From Pueribacillus theae (GTDB lineage Bacteria; Bacillota; Bacilli; Bacillales; UBA6769), in contig NZ_QCZG01000011.1 in assembly GCF_003097615.1 (NCBI RefSeq), positions 26,573 to 90,572 of the forward strand: DNA of 64,000 nt, written 5' to 3'. Both the position numbers and the translations under genes were made by a program. This document shows, piece after piece, positions 44,894-53,627 of this stretch; within the stretch, counting starts at the first letter, position 1; every line of letters starts with the position of its first letter. A model generated the notes under the pieces. It was given only the letters and a program-made list of their open reading frames with translations, was not told the DNA's origin and ran no database searches.

Positions 44894-45706
44894 GTGGAAC
44901 GCCATGATTATAGAAAACCCGCGCTTTTTGAACACCGGTTTTGGTTACAAATTCTTGGTGATCATTCCCGTTTTATCCGGGATGCACTGTCACCAAAAGA
45001 AACACGGCTCGTCCGGGAAGCAAATCAAATGATTGCAACATTTGATACATTGCTTTCCCAGGCTAGAAAGCAGTTAGGAGAAAATGAATTAGCTTCGCTA
45101 ACAAGGTCTGCTTACGAAAAAGCGTTCGAATTACGCCAATTAAAACTTGCGATCATTCGAAGCCATCTAGCGGGGAAGATTTCAATTAGTTTGACGCCGT
45201 CCTTTGTAAATCATATGGTGAATGAACTTGAGGAGTACGTTCGCATTTTGCATTATTTGTTAAATAAACAAGTCCCGCCTGTTTCCCATCCTCTCCACCA
45301 CCACTTAATTTGGCTTCTTGATGGTGCGGGACATGCAGGAGCAATTGAAGGAAATCTTGATCGCACCGAGAAAATGTTAAAAAAGAAAAGTGAAATGTTT
45401 ACAAAGCATTTTGAAGATTTTTATCTTAAAGCGGTTGAAATGGTGGGTTATTTAAGAACAAACCTTTCACAATTTCCTGCTCTTCAGAAGTTTAATGATG
45501 ATGTGAAATTGGAAATGGCAATTTTCCAAACCTTTTTGGAAGAACTGGAAGAAATGGAACTTACGAATACATCCCTTTCCATTTTATCCCCATTAATGGC
45601 TGATCACATGTTTCGCGAGGAATGCTATTACTTGCATAAACTAGCCGAATCAACAAATACGGAGGAGCCGAATTGTAATCCGGCGAAAGAAAGAATTGAG
45701 AGTTAG
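44894..45706 (+). CDS. DUF2935 family protein
   Basis: The product has 270 residues, all helical in appearance, with two related halves each carrying a His/Glu pattern (FEHRFWLQILGDHSRFI; later HLIWLLDGAGHAGAIEG and MADHMFREE). This matches the DUF2935 family, thought to bind metal in two four-helix bundles; the biochemical role is unknown. GTG 44894 lies about 11 bases after GAGGGGGC. A bidirectional terminator follows. Its link to cobalamin is position only. Confidence 0.75.
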   Translation: MERHDYRKPALFEHRFWLQILGDHSRFIRDALSPKETRLVREANQMIATFDTLLSQARKQLGENELASLTRSAYEKAFELRQLKLAIIRSHLAGKISISLTPSFVNHMVNELEEYVRILHYLLNKQVPPVSHPLHHHLIWLLDGAGHAGAIEGNLDRTEKMLKKKSEMFTKHFEDFYLKAVEMVGYLRTNLSQFPALQKFNDDVKLEMAIFQTFLEELEEMELTNTSLSILSPLMADHMFREECYYLHKLAESTNTEEPNCNPAKERIES

Positions 45707-45767
45707 TTCAACATGAATGGCCATGCTTAGAACCCATTGGATTTACATTCTAATAATTAAACAGGAA

Positions 45768-45805
45768 GTTAAAAAACCTTGCAATCTTAAGCAAGGTTCT
45801 TTAAC
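45768..45805. terminator. Bidirectional terminator between convergent genes
   Basis: AACCTTGC (45775-45782) pairs with GCAAGGTT (45791-45798), extended by GTTAAA/TTTAAC on the outside, with A and T tracts on either side. It serves the DUF2935 gene and the ABC ATPase gene on the other strand. Confidence 0.8.
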
Positions 45806-45856
45806 TATTTTAATATGAACAAGCGACGGAAAGAGAATTTCGCGTTGAAGCGGGCC

Positions 45857-46627
45857 TTACGGATGGTTGCACTGGGATAAATAAAAAGCCCGTTTTGGCA
45901 ATGGGGCTTCGAAGAAATCGCTGAGCTGGGATTCGGTGACTAATTCTTCTGTTCTGCCCGTTTTAAAGACCTCGCCCTGCCGCAGCATCAATGTTTTGCT
46001 AAAGACCGGCAAAATTTCTTCGATATGATGTGTGACATAAATCAATGTCGGTGCATCTTTTTGTTTTCCTAATTGTTCAACCGTTTCAAGCAGCTGCTCT
46101 CGGGCAAAAACGTCAAGCCCTGTACACGGTTCATCGAGAATTAATAGTTTTGGCGATGCCATAAGCGCCCGAACGATAAGTACTTTTTGCTTTTCACCTT
46201 GCGAAAGGGAAGCATAGGGGCGGTGGATAAAACCGCTTAATCCATATTCCTCCATTAATGATAAGGCGCGGTCGATGTCCTCTTGTTCAGGATCGTGATA
46301 AAGCTTTGGAGAAGCAAATTTTCCTGAGAGGACAATATTTTCCGTATATTCTTCACCGTGCAATTTTTCTTGCATGGCAGTGCTCACCCAGCCAATAATT
46401 TTCCGCAGTTCGCCGAGTGGATACTTCCCAAATTGTTTTCCGAGAACACGAATCTCGCCAGTTGTCGGCCAAATGTAGCCGTTAATCATTTTTAACAGCG
46501 TCGTTTTCCCTGAACCGTTCAAACCGAGCAATACCCAATGCTCGCCTTCCTCAACCGCCCAATTTATATTTTTTAAAATTGATTTATTTTGCCGTTTCCA
46601 ATGAACATTTTTTAATTCAATAACCAT
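45857..46627 (-). CDS. ABC transporter ATPase (YlmA-like)
   Basis: The product has 256 residues. Walker A GLNGSGKTT, signature LSQGEKQKVLIVRAL, Walker B LLILDEPCTGLD and switch His VTHHIEEI are present. The closest type known to me is B. subtilis YlmA and the ModF-like ATPases. No permease is adjacent, so the partner and substrate are unknown. ATG 46627 lies 7 bases after GAAAGGCGG; the in-frame TTG 46645 is not needed. Confidence 0.8.
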   Translation of the reverse strand: MVIELKNVHWKRQNKSILKNINWAVEEGEHWVLLGLNGSGKTTLLKMINGYIWPTTGEIRVLGKQFGKYPLGELRKIIGWVSTAMQEKLHGEEYTENIVLSGKFASPKLYHDPEQEDIDRALSLMEEYGLSGFIHRPYASLSQGEKQKVLIVRALMASPKLLILDEPCTGLDVFAREQLLETVEQLGKQKDAPTLIYVTHHIEEILPVFSKTLMLRQGEVFKTGRTEELVTESQLSDFFEAPLPKRAFYLSQCNHP

Positions 46628-46717
46628 TGACAAGCCGCCTTTCAACTTTCTTTTTTCAGTATAACAAAGACTGAAAAAAAGAGGGAGGGGGTTGACGGTT
46701 TTGTTCCATAAAATCTT

Positions 46718-46746
46718 TTGACAATTTGCCGTTAAATCGGTATGTT
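46718..46746 (+). promoter_or_regulatory. SigA-type promoter of the SDR-MaoC operon
   Basis: TTGACA at 46718-46723, a 17-base spacer and TATGTT at 46741-46746 (TATAAT with two mismatches), about 47 bases upstream of the gene start. No other candidate is as good in this gap. Confidence 0.65.
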
Positions 46747-46792
46747 AATCACATAGGGTATTTAATTTTTAAAAAAATAAGGAGGATTTGGT

Positions 46793-47554
46793 ATGGGTAG
46801 ATTTGATGGTAGAGTAGCAATTGTAACAGGGGGAAGCCGAGGCATTGGGCTTGGCATTGCAAAACAATTTGCCCAAGAAGGCGCAAAAGTAGCTTTATTT
46901 GATATTAATGAAGAGGCTTTAGAATCAGGCGCAAAAGAACTTCGTGACATGGGCGCAGAAGTAGCAACTTTTGTAACGAACGTTGCCAATTCTGAACAAG
47001 TCGAAGAATCTGTTAAAGCGGTTGCAGATCAATTCGGAAAAATCGATATTCTTGTAAACAATGCTGGAGTCATTCGAGACAACCTTCTATTCAAAATGAC
47101 TGACGACGATTGGCAAACGGTCATGGATGTCCATTTGAAAGGCTCATTTAACTGTTCCCGCGCAGCCCAAAAATACATGGTTGAACAAAACTACGGACGT
47201 ATCGTAAATATTTCTTCAACATCAGCACTAGGAAACCGCGGACAAGCAAACTACTCAACAGCAAAAGCTGGGCTTCAAGGCTTTACAAAAACGTTGGCAA
47301 TCGAACTAGGCCGTTACGGAATCACGGCAAATGCCGTTGCACCAGGTTTTATTGAAACTGATATGACAAAAGCAACAGCTGAGAGAATTGGCGTTGATTT
47401 TGATGAGTTTGTTAAGGCCCGCGCCGCAGAAATTCCAGTGAGACGTTCAGGAAAGCCGGCTGATATTGCAAATGCCGTAGCGTTTTTCTGTGATGAAGCC
47501 TCAGGATTTGTTAGCGGACAAGTCATTTACGTTGCAGGCGGCCCGAAAGCGTAG
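46793..47554 (+). CDS. Short-chain dehydrogenase/reductase, FabG/PhaB-like
   Basis: The product has 253 residues. The cofactor loop TGGSRGIGLGIA, NNAG, the catalytic Ser in NISSTSALG and the Tyr-Lys pair in YSTAKAG are all present. This is a 3-oxoacyl-ACP or acetoacetyl-CoA reductase type enzyme. The two MaoC-like hydratase genes downstream suggest it supplies 3-hydroxyacyl-CoA (or acyl-ACP) to a dehydration step. AAGGAGG precedes ATG 46793. A short repeat element separates it from the next gene. Confidence 0.85.
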   Translation: MGRFDGRVAIVTGGSRGIGLGIAKQFAQEGAKVALFDINEEALESGAKELRDMGAEVATFVTNVANSEQVEESVKAVADQFGKIDILVNNAGVIRDNLLFKMTDDDWQTVMDVHLKGSFNCSRAAQKYMVEQNYGRIVNISSTSALGNRGQANYSTAKAGLQGFTKTLAIELGRYGITANAVAPGFIETDMTKATAERIGVDFDEFVKARAAEIPVRRSGKPADIANAVAFFCDEASGFVSGQVIYVAGGPKA

Positions 47555-47587
47555 CTTATTTTTTTCTTTAATAAAAGGTTTTATAAA

Positions 47588-47633
47588 AGAGTGCGTTCAA
47601 AAAGTAGGACAACAAAGCCCAATTTTGAACAAC
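47588..47633 (+). mobile_element. Minimal inverted-repeat element, copy E (46 bp)
   Basis: AGTGCGTTCAAAAAG on the left and AATTTTGAACAAC on the right are inverted, with GTAGGACAACAAAG inside. A perfect 8-bp direct repeat TTTATAAA (47580-47587 and 47634-47641) flanks it. It sits between the SDR and MaoC genes, within what looks like one operon, just before the MaoC ribosome-binding site. Confidence 0.75.
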
Positions 47634-47652
47634 TTTATAAAGGGGGATAAGC

Positions 47653-48105
47653 ATGTTTGAACATATGATTGGAAAACGCTCTGAAAAAGTGTTGAACACG
47701 GTAGAGCGCGGTGCTGTCAAAAAATTTGCCGCGTCAATTGGTGATGAACATCCTGTCTATTTAGATCCCGAATATGCGAAAAAATCCAGATTTGGAAAAA
47801 ATATTGCACCGGTTACATTCCCAAGAGTATTTGACTACGGACAAATCGAAGCATTGAAATTGCCAAAACAAGGGCTTATCCATGGCGAACAACGTTTTCA
47901 TTACGAGCGGCCGCTTTTTGTTGGCGAAGATGTATACTGCTATACCGAGATAAAAGATTACTATGAAAAAACAGGCTCAAGTGGGAGAATGGGTTTTCTT
48001 GTAACAGAAAATAACGGTGATGATGCGGAAGGCAATCAAATCTTCTCATCAACTTCAGTTATTATTATAAATGAAGCGGTTAGAAAGGGGATGGAAGAAG
48101 CATGA
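47653..48105 (+). CDS. MaoC-like dehydratase N-terminal-type protein
   Basis: The product has 150 residues of a hot-dog fold resembling the N-terminal MaoC dehydratase domain: KFAASIGDEHPVYLDPEYAKKS, then VFDYGQIEALKLP and GEQRFHYERPLFVGEDV. It lacks the catalytic His/Asp motif of the classic hydratase and is likely the non-catalytic half of a heterodimer with the next gene, as in HadAB-like enzymes. GGGGGATAA precedes ATG 47653; it overlaps the next gene by 4 bases. Confidence 0.8.
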   Translation: MFEHMIGKRSEKVLNTVERGAVKKFAASIGDEHPVYLDPEYAKKSRFGKNIAPVTFPRVFDYGQIEALKLPKQGLIHGEQRFHYERPLFVGEDVYCYTEIKDYYEKTGSSGRMGFLVTENNGDDAEGNQIFSSTSVIIINEAVRKGMEEA

Positions 48106-48506
48106 CTTCACTAGCAAATCTCCAAACAGGCGATTCATTGGAAAAAATTGAACTTTCACCTGTTTCACGCTTAGACTTAATCAAATATGCCGGCGCTTCA
48201 GGCGACTTTAACCCAATACATACAATTGATGAAGATGCCAAAAAAGCTGGATTGCCGGGAATTATTGCCCATGGAATGTGGACGATGGGTAACCTCGCAA
48301 AATTGTTCACGCCATACTTGGAAGAAGGATTCGTCCAAGATTACATCATTCGATTTGCAGGCATGGTTTTCCTCGATGACGTAATTACACTCAAAGCGGA
48401 ATTGGCTGAAAAAACGGATGACGTTTTAACATTCAACGTTGCTGCCGAGAATCAAAAAGGGAAAGATGTTATCAAAGGTTCAGTCAATTTTAAACTGCAT
48501 AAGTAG
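48102..48506 (+). CDS. MaoC-like (R)-specific enoyl-CoA hydratase/dehydratase
   Basis: The product has 134 residues. AGASGDFNPIHTIDEDAKKAG holds the catalytic Asp and His of the MaoC hydratase motif (D-x-N-P-x-H), and GIIAHGMWTMG follows. It would hydrate or dehydrate acyl thioesters together with the preceding half. With the SDR this forms a compact reductase-dehydratase cassette, of fatty-acid or polyester type. A strong terminator follows. Confidence 0.88.
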   Translation: MTSLANLQTGDSLEKIELSPVSRLDLIKYAGASGDFNPIHTIDEDAKKAGLPGIIAHGMWTMGNLAKLFTPYLEEGFVQDYIIRFAGMVFLDDVITLKAELAEKTDDVLTFNVAAENQKGKDVIKGSVNFKLHK

Positions 48507-48517
48507 ATCTATAACAC

Positions 48518-48563
48518 GATCCCCTTATTTGAATAATGATATTTAAATAGGGGGATCTTTTTT
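48518..48563 (+). terminator. Terminator after the MaoC genes
   Basis: GATCCCCTTATTT (48518-48530) pairs with AAATAGGGGGATC (48545-48557), followed by seven T. Strong Rho-independent terminator. Confidence 0.9.
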
Positions 48564-48566
48564 CAG

Positions 48567-48880
48567 ATCCGTGGAAAAAAATAACGCGGTGATGGAAGCT
48601 TTTCCAGATGAACAACAGTTTAAGCAAATGGTGGAAAAGCGTCCTAGACTTTCAATTCCATATTCGAAATTGAAGATGTACGCAAAACGGTGAATCAATT
48701 TCTGAAGAGCCCGGTGTGGGGAATCCGCATACCGGGTTCTGTGGGGTTTGGGCCGCCGAAGGAAGACTGGAGGCTCACTTGCAATAAGATGGCAACACGG
48801 ACAAATCGATTCACGGCTTAGAAAAATGACTACTTAATTGAAGTAACATCATAATTCGATGACCAAGGAGCAATATTGTG
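48567..48880 (+). other. Decayed sequence: gene fragment and group II intron-like piece
   Basis: No credible gene is seen here. From about 48572 a frame of some 40 codons (VEKNNAVMEAFPDEQQF onward) runs to TGA near 48691 with no start signal. From about 48700 the sequence GAGCCCGGTGTGGGG, then CCGCATACCGGGTTCTGTG resembles the hairpin GAGCCGGATG...CCGGTTCTGTG found in bacterial group II introns. A remnant of a mobile intron inserted in a lost gene is the likeliest reading. No reverse transcriptase is present. Confidence 0.35.
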
Positions 48881-48913
48881 TCCTTGAAATAGATAATAAG
48901 AGGAGCTTGCACG

Positions 48914-49660
48914 ATGTATGAAGTGAAGCATCGAAAATATTGGGATAAAAGTGCAAAAATATATGATGGAATTATTCATGATGAACTAAACAGCTTTAAA
49001 AAAGAGGCTTGGGAGAGCATTTTACAAGCCCGCATTGCCGAAGATCGCCCTCTCCAAATTTTAGATTTCGGTACTGGACCAGGTTTTTTTACGATAGTTT
49101 TATCACAAATGGGGCATCATGTGACAGCTTTGGATTTTTCAAAGGATATGATCGCTGCAGCGAAAAGGAATTGCGATTCAGCTGGCGTGAAACCACAATT
49201 TATCCATGTCACTGGCGACACTTCCTTTAACCCGGAAAACACCTTCGATATCATCATCTCCCGTAATGTCACATGGACGTTGCACCAGCCAGAGAAAGTC
49301 TATTCTGACTGGCACAAATGGTTAAAAAAGGGTGGGAAAGTGATAATATTCGATGCAAATTGGAATATTTCACTTGCTAATAAAATACACGGTAAAATTT
49401 ATCAAAGGGACATCAAAAAAGCGATACAGCTAGGATTTCCGCAATACGATGAAGCAGAGCTTTTCAGCGAGGGCGATGAGATCGCCAAACATTTGCCACT
49501 GACCTATGCAATGAGGCCCGAGTGGGATCGTGCCGTGCTATTTCAATTGGGCTTCCACAATATACGAATAGATCAAGACTTTGACGATCTGATTTATACG
49601 GAAGCGGAAAAAATTGCGTATCAGTCCATTCCTTCTTTCTCTATAGTTGGTACAAAATAA
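48914..49660 (+). CDS. Class I SAM-dependent methyltransferase
   Basis: The product has 248 residues. Motif I ILDFGTGPGFFTIVLSQMG, acidic ALDFSKDM, and IIISRNVTWTLHQPEK with a post-motif LKKGGKVIIFDANW are typical of class I (UbiE/Methyltransf_11-like) enzymes. The substrate cannot be deduced. It stands alone between terminators. AGAGGAGC precedes ATG 48914. Confidence 0.85.
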   Translation: MYEVKHRKYWDKSAKIYDGIIHDELNSFKKEAWESILQARIAEDRPLQILDFGTGPGFFTIVLSQMGHHVTALDFSKDMIAAAKRNCDSAGVKPQFIHVTGDTSFNPENTFDIIISRNVTWTLHQPEKVYSDWHKWLKKGGKVIIFDANWNISLANKIHGKIYQRDIKKAIQLGFPQYDEAELFSEGDEIAKHLPLTYAMRPEWDRAVLFQLGFHNIRIDQDFDDLIYTEAEKIAYQSIPSFSIVGTK

Positions 49661-49674
49661 CTCTTACTTAATCA

Positions 49675-49721
49675 AATAGGAAGGGATTTGACAATATCCT
49701 TCGTCTCTAAATCCTATTTTT
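49675..49721 (+). terminator. Possible terminator after the methyltransferase
   Basis: AATAGGA (49675-49681) pairs with TCCTATT (49712-49718), then T. The loop is long (about 30 bases) though part of it (GGGATTT/AAATC) can extend the stem. Confidence 0.45.
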
Positions 49722-49921
49722 GCCGTTATAGCATTCAAAGGGATAAAAGGGACGGTCTACCCTTTGAAAGCGCGATTTAAAAGAAAATCGGCAAGAGCCA
49801 ACCTTTTGGCCCAAGAATGTTACATTGGAAAGCAGGGGATTTAAAATAGGGAAATGAAATATAGGAGGTTTGAGAAGAATATAATCAATGGTGAAAAGGC
49901 TTTATCTTAGGAGGAATGGAA

Positions 49922-51529
49922 ATGAATCTTGCGAATTACATAATAGTGATTAGTTTTATTGCATTCATCGTCACAGTTTTAATCATCATTGTTACGATAA
50001 CATCACTTTACTTTATGGATCGGAGGCAAACAGCGAGTCCGGTGTTGCGTAATTATCCCGTGTTGGGACGGATGAGATATTTTTTAGAAAAAATTGGGCC
50101 GGAATTTCGTCAATATTGGTTTAACAATGATCGTGAAGGTAAACCTTTTTCGCGTGATGATTATCAACATATTGTAAAAAGCGCGAAATATAAGCGGGAT
50201 GTTGTTGGTTTTGGTTCAAAAAGAGATTTTGATGAACCGGGGTTTTATATAAGAAATGCGATGTTTCCTAAACTTACACAAGAGTTAAATATTGATTATG
50301 AGACAGTTGTTGAAACGAATCGCTATTTGTTAATAAAAGATCCGCTATTTTCCCGCCGGGAAGAAGTGATGGAAAAGCATGAATCTCCTGCATATTTACT
50401 GAAAGAGGAAGATGCGGTGGTTATTGGTCCGAATACAAGATATCCTTTTGTTGTCAGGGGATTGATTGGAATGTCGGCAATGAGTTATGGGGCACTTGGA
50501 AAACGGGCGCTGACTGCGCTGTCTGAAGGACTTGCGATGGCAAAAGGAACATGGATGAATTCAGGCGAAGGGGGGCTTTCCACGTACCATCTGAAAGGTG
50601 GAGTGGATATCATCTTCCAAATAGGACCAGGATTATTTGGTGTAAGAGACAGCGAAGGGAAATTTGATTGGGATGAATTGAAAAGAAAGAATGAGGTTTT
50701 CCCGCAAATAAAAGCGTATGAATTGAAATTCGGACAAGGGGCAAAAACACGCGGGGGGCACGTAGACGGTGAGAAGGTAACACCAGAAATCGCTGAAATC
50801 CGTAGAGTTGAACCTTGGAAACCAATTGACAGCCCGAATCGCTTTGTTGACTTTCCAGATTTGCCGTCAGCTTTTCATGCAATGGAAAAAATACGGGACG
50901 TCACGGGAAAACCTGTCGGGATGAAGGTTGTGATTGGGGCGCCCGATGAAGCTGACAAATTGGCAGAGCAAATAAAAGATACAGGAAAAGGCCCTGATTT
51001 CATCACCGTTGACGGTGGGGAAGGCGGGACGGGCGCGTCTTATCAAGAGCTTGCTGACAGTGTTGGATTGCCGATCTACACCGCACTTCCACTCGTTGAT
51101 TCCGCATTACGAAGGCACGGTGTCCGCGATAAAGTAAAAATTATCGCTTCAGGAAAATTATTTAGCCCTGACAAAATCGCCATCGCGCTGGCAATGGGCG
51201 CTGACCTTGTAAATATTGCAAGAGGTTTTATGATTACGGTTGGCTGCATCCAAACATTAAAATGCCATTCAAACGAGTGTCCAGTCGGCGTTGCGACAAC
51301 CGATCCGGAATTGGAAAAAGCGCTTGTCATTGACGAGAAAAAGCACCGTGTCGCAAACTACCTCATTACGCTTAGAGAAGGATTGTTCCGCGTTGCAGCC
51401 GCTGCAGGACTTGAATCGCCAACCCAATTCAGCCGAAAAGATATTTTATTTAAAGATGAAAAAGGGATTGTTTATTCGCTTGAAGAACTATATACATCAA
51501 ATGCACAATTTGATAAGCTTCTTCACTGA
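49922..51529 (+). CDS. FMN-binding glutamate synthase-like protein (YerD type)
   Basis: The product has 535 residues. An N-terminal membrane helix (about 5-30) precedes a glutamate-synthase central/FMN domain: GMSAMSYGALGKRAL, NSGEGGLS, GQGAKTRGGH, ITVDGGEGGTGA and the Cys motif CIQTLKCHSNECPVG for a 3Fe-4S cluster. There is no N-terminal glutaminase, as in YerD and archaeal GltB2. The exact substrate is unknown. ATG 49922 sits 7 bases after TTAGGAGGA; ATG 49916 would be too close. Confidence 0.85.
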   Translation: MNLANYIIVISFIAFIVTVLIIIVTITSLYFMDRRQTASPVLRNYPVLGRMRYFLEKIGPEFRQYWFNNDREGKPFSRDDYQHIVKSAKYKRDVVGFGSKRDFDEPGFYIRNAMFPKLTQELNIDYETVVETNRYLLIKDPLFSRREEVMEKHESPAYLLKEEDAVVIGPNTRYPFVVRGLIGMSAMSYGALGKRALTALSEGLAMAKGTWMNSGEGGLSTYHLKGGVDIIFQIGPGLFGVRDSEGKFDWDELKRKNEVFPQIKAYELKFGQGAKTRGGHVDGEKVTPEIAEIRRVEPWKPIDSPNRFVDFPDLPSAFHAMEKIRDVTGKPVGMKVVIGAPDEADKLAEQIKDTGKGPDFITVDGGEGGTGASYQELADSVGLPIYTALPLVDSALRRHGVRDKVKIIASGKLFSPDKIAIALAMGADLVNIARGFMITVGCIQTLKCHSNECPVGVATTDPELEKALVIDEKKHRVANYLITLREGLFRVAAAAGLESPTQFSRKDILFKDEKGIVYSLEELYTSNAQFDKLLH

Positions 51530-51579
51530 AAGTAAGTAGTTTTATTATAATAAAAACAGGAAAAAAGAGGTTTTTTTGA

Positions 51580-52383
51580 ATGATGGAAGTCATGAAGCAC
51601 GGGGAAGTAACTGCTGTTAAATTAACACCACATCATAGGAGTGTTTATTTTTATGTAATTGACGGGATGTTAATCGATACCGGGCCTGCAAATTCACAGC
51701 ATGAGTCCATTCCTTTTTTTCAAGAGAATGAGATTGATTTTGTCAGCTTGACTCATTCCCATGAAGATCATTGCGGATTAGGCGCATGGCTTGTTAATCA
51801 GGGCCTCCGCATATATGCCCACAAAAAGGCGGTTGAAGGATGCAGCAAACCGGGAGAATATCCCGAATATCGCCAGGTCGCTTGGGGACTGAGGAAAGAG
51901 GGGTTTCAAGTCGAACCTTTAAACAATGCGGTTCATTCACGAAGCATGAAGTGGGAAATCATTGAAACCCCTGGCCATGCGGATGACCATATCGTTTTTT
52001 ATAACCGGGAGAACGGTCTGTTGTTTTCAGGTGATTTATTCGTTGCTCCGAAAACGAAATTAATCATGCGCCATGAGTCGATACCGGAAATGATGAACTC
52101 GATTAACCGTGTTTTGGCATACGATTTTGAAGCGATGTTCTGCGGCCATGCCGGCTATGTCGCTAACGGGAAGCAGCTGTTAAAAAGAAAGCTGGATGAC
52201 TTAGAAATAAAAAAAGAAGAAATTCTGGAGCTGTATAAGAAAGGCTATTCCATTACCGAGATTGACCAAACATTGTTTCCGAAAAATCAAACAACCATTC
52301 AGCTCGTCAACGCTTCTGAACACGAATTTAGCTCAGAACACATTGTAAGATCCATGATTAACGGTTTTGCCGAAATTACATAA
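51580..52383 (+). CDS. Metallo-beta-lactamase-fold hydrolase
   Basis: The product has 267 residues. The metal motif THSHEDHCG, later TPGHADDH, FSGDLFVA and CGHAG give a full MBL-fold site. It may be a thioesterase- or lactonase-type hydrolase; the specific substrate is unknown. The C-terminal third is helical. AAGAGG precedes ATG 51580 (ATG 51583 is equally possible). It is 28 bases ahead of an Fe-dependent alcohol dehydrogenase gene. Confidence 0.8.
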   Translation: MMEVMKHGEVTAVKLTPHHRSVYFYVIDGMLIDTGPANSQHESIPFFQENEIDFVSLTHSHEDHCGLGAWLVNQGLRIYAHKKAVEGCSKPGEYPEYRQVAWGLRKEGFQVEPLNNAVHSRSMKWEIIETPGHADDHIVFYNRENGLLFSGDLFVAPKTKLIMRHESIPEMMNSINRVLAYDFEAMFCGHAGYVANGKQLLKRKLDDLEIKKEEILELYKKGYSITEIDQTLFPKNQTTIQLVNASEHEFSSEHIVRSMINGFAEIT

Positions 52384-52411
52384 AGAGGTACCGGAAAGAG
52401 GGGAAGAGAGA

Positions 52412-53587
52412 ATGGCAGTTTCTAAATTAGTATTTCCAACACTAAATTATACGGGATGGGGATCAGCGGCAGAGCTTGTAACAGAAGTGGATAAATTTAA
52501 ACCAAGCCATATCCTTTGCATTACAGATGAAGTATTGGTGAAAATCGGCATCGTTGAAAAAGTTACAAAACCGCTCTTAGAAAAAGGCTTTCAAATTAGC
52601 GTTTATACGGATGTTGAACCTGAACCATCGGTTGCATGCGGCCAGAGGATTGTTAACTATATTAAGAACGGTGGTTTTGATCTTGTGATTGGACTTGGCG
52701 GCGGAAGTACGCTAGATCTCGCAAAAATGGCCGCAGTACTTGCCGTTCATGATGGGGAAATTGTTGATTATTTGAATTTAACAGGAACGAAATCGATCAA
52801 ACAGAAAGGGCTTCCGAAAATATTAATGCCAACGACGTCTGGAACAGGTTCAGAAGTCACGAATATTTCAGTATTTTCACTGGAAACGACAAAAGACGTC
52901 ATTACTGACGACTTGCTTATGGCGGATGCGACAATCGTCGATCCGGCTCTTACCGTTTCCCTCCCTCCAAGGGTGACGGCAGCGACAGGCGTCGATGCGC
53001 TCACGCATGCTGTTGAGGCTTATTTATCCGTCAATGCAAGTCCTACAACAGACGGACTCGCAATCCAAGCTGTTCAGCTAATTAGCGGCTCATTAAGAAC
53101 GGCTGTTGAAGATGGCAACAACAAAGAAGCGCGTACAAATATGAGCATGGGGAGTTATATCGCCGGTCTTTCATTCTTCAACGCTGGGGTGGCGGGTGTT
53201 CACGCCCTTGCTTATCCGCTTGGCGGCCAATTTCACATTGCGCACGGGGAATCGAACGCCGTATTGCTTCCGTATGTCATGGGCTACATACGTCCAAGCT
53301 GTCAAGAAAGGATGGCACATCTTTACACCGTGTTGACAGGTGATTATGGGCTTGGAGAAGAAGAAGCATCGTTCCGATTCGTGAACGAACTTGCCCAGCT
53401 CGTTAAGGATGTTGGCATCCCGGCTACGCTCAAAGGTTTTAATATTCCAGAATCGGCATTGGATTCATTAACAGATGATGCGGTAAAGCAAACAAGGCTG
53501 CTGGCAAGAAGCCCAATGCCGTTATCGCGGGGGGATATTTTTAACATTTATAAAGCGGCTTTTGATGGTAGCATTCCAAATAAGTAA
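52412..53587 (+). CDS. Iron-containing alcohol dehydrogenase
   Basis: The product has 391 residues. GLGGGSTLDLAKM is the nucleotide loop and PTTSGTGSEVT the family signature. The metal ligands are the Asp of ADATIVDPAL, and His in GVDALTHAVEAY, GVHALAYPLGGQFHIAHG. Substrate unknown; members reduce aldehydes or oxidise diols. ATG 52412 follows GAGGGGAAG; the in-frame upstream TTG 52367 lies inside the MBL gene. Confidence 0.88.
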   Translation: MAVSKLVFPTLNYTGWGSAAELVTEVDKFKPSHILCITDEVLVKIGIVEKVTKPLLEKGFQISVYTDVEPEPSVACGQRIVNYIKNGGFDLVIGLGGGSTLDLAKMAAVLAVHDGEIVDYLNLTGTKSIKQKGLPKILMPTTSGTGSEVTNISVFSLETTKDVITDDLLMADATIVDPALTVSLPPRVTAATGVDALTHAVEAYLSVNASPTTDGLAIQAVQLISGSLRTAVEDGNNKEARTNMSMGSYIAGLSFFNAGVAGVHALAYPLGGQFHIAHGESNAVLLPYVMGYIRPSCQERMAHLYTVLTGDYGLGEEEASFRFVNELAQLVKDVGIPATLKGFNIPESALDSLTDDAVKQTRLLARSPMPLSRGDIFNIYKAAFDGSIPNK

Positions 53588-53627
53588 CAGAGGTCTGCTG
53601 CGGCAGCCTAAAAAGGAGAGGCATCTG

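Noticed and set aside
44920..44935. TTTTTGAACACC, similar to a repeat tip
   Set aside because: Inside a well-supported coding sequence (DUF2935) with no partner arm.
49922..51529. Absence of a glutaminase domain in the glutamate-synthase-like protein, as a link to the CbiA/CobQ changes
   Set aside because: Lack of a glutaminase is normal for this YerD-type family, so it is not evidence of a shared cause.
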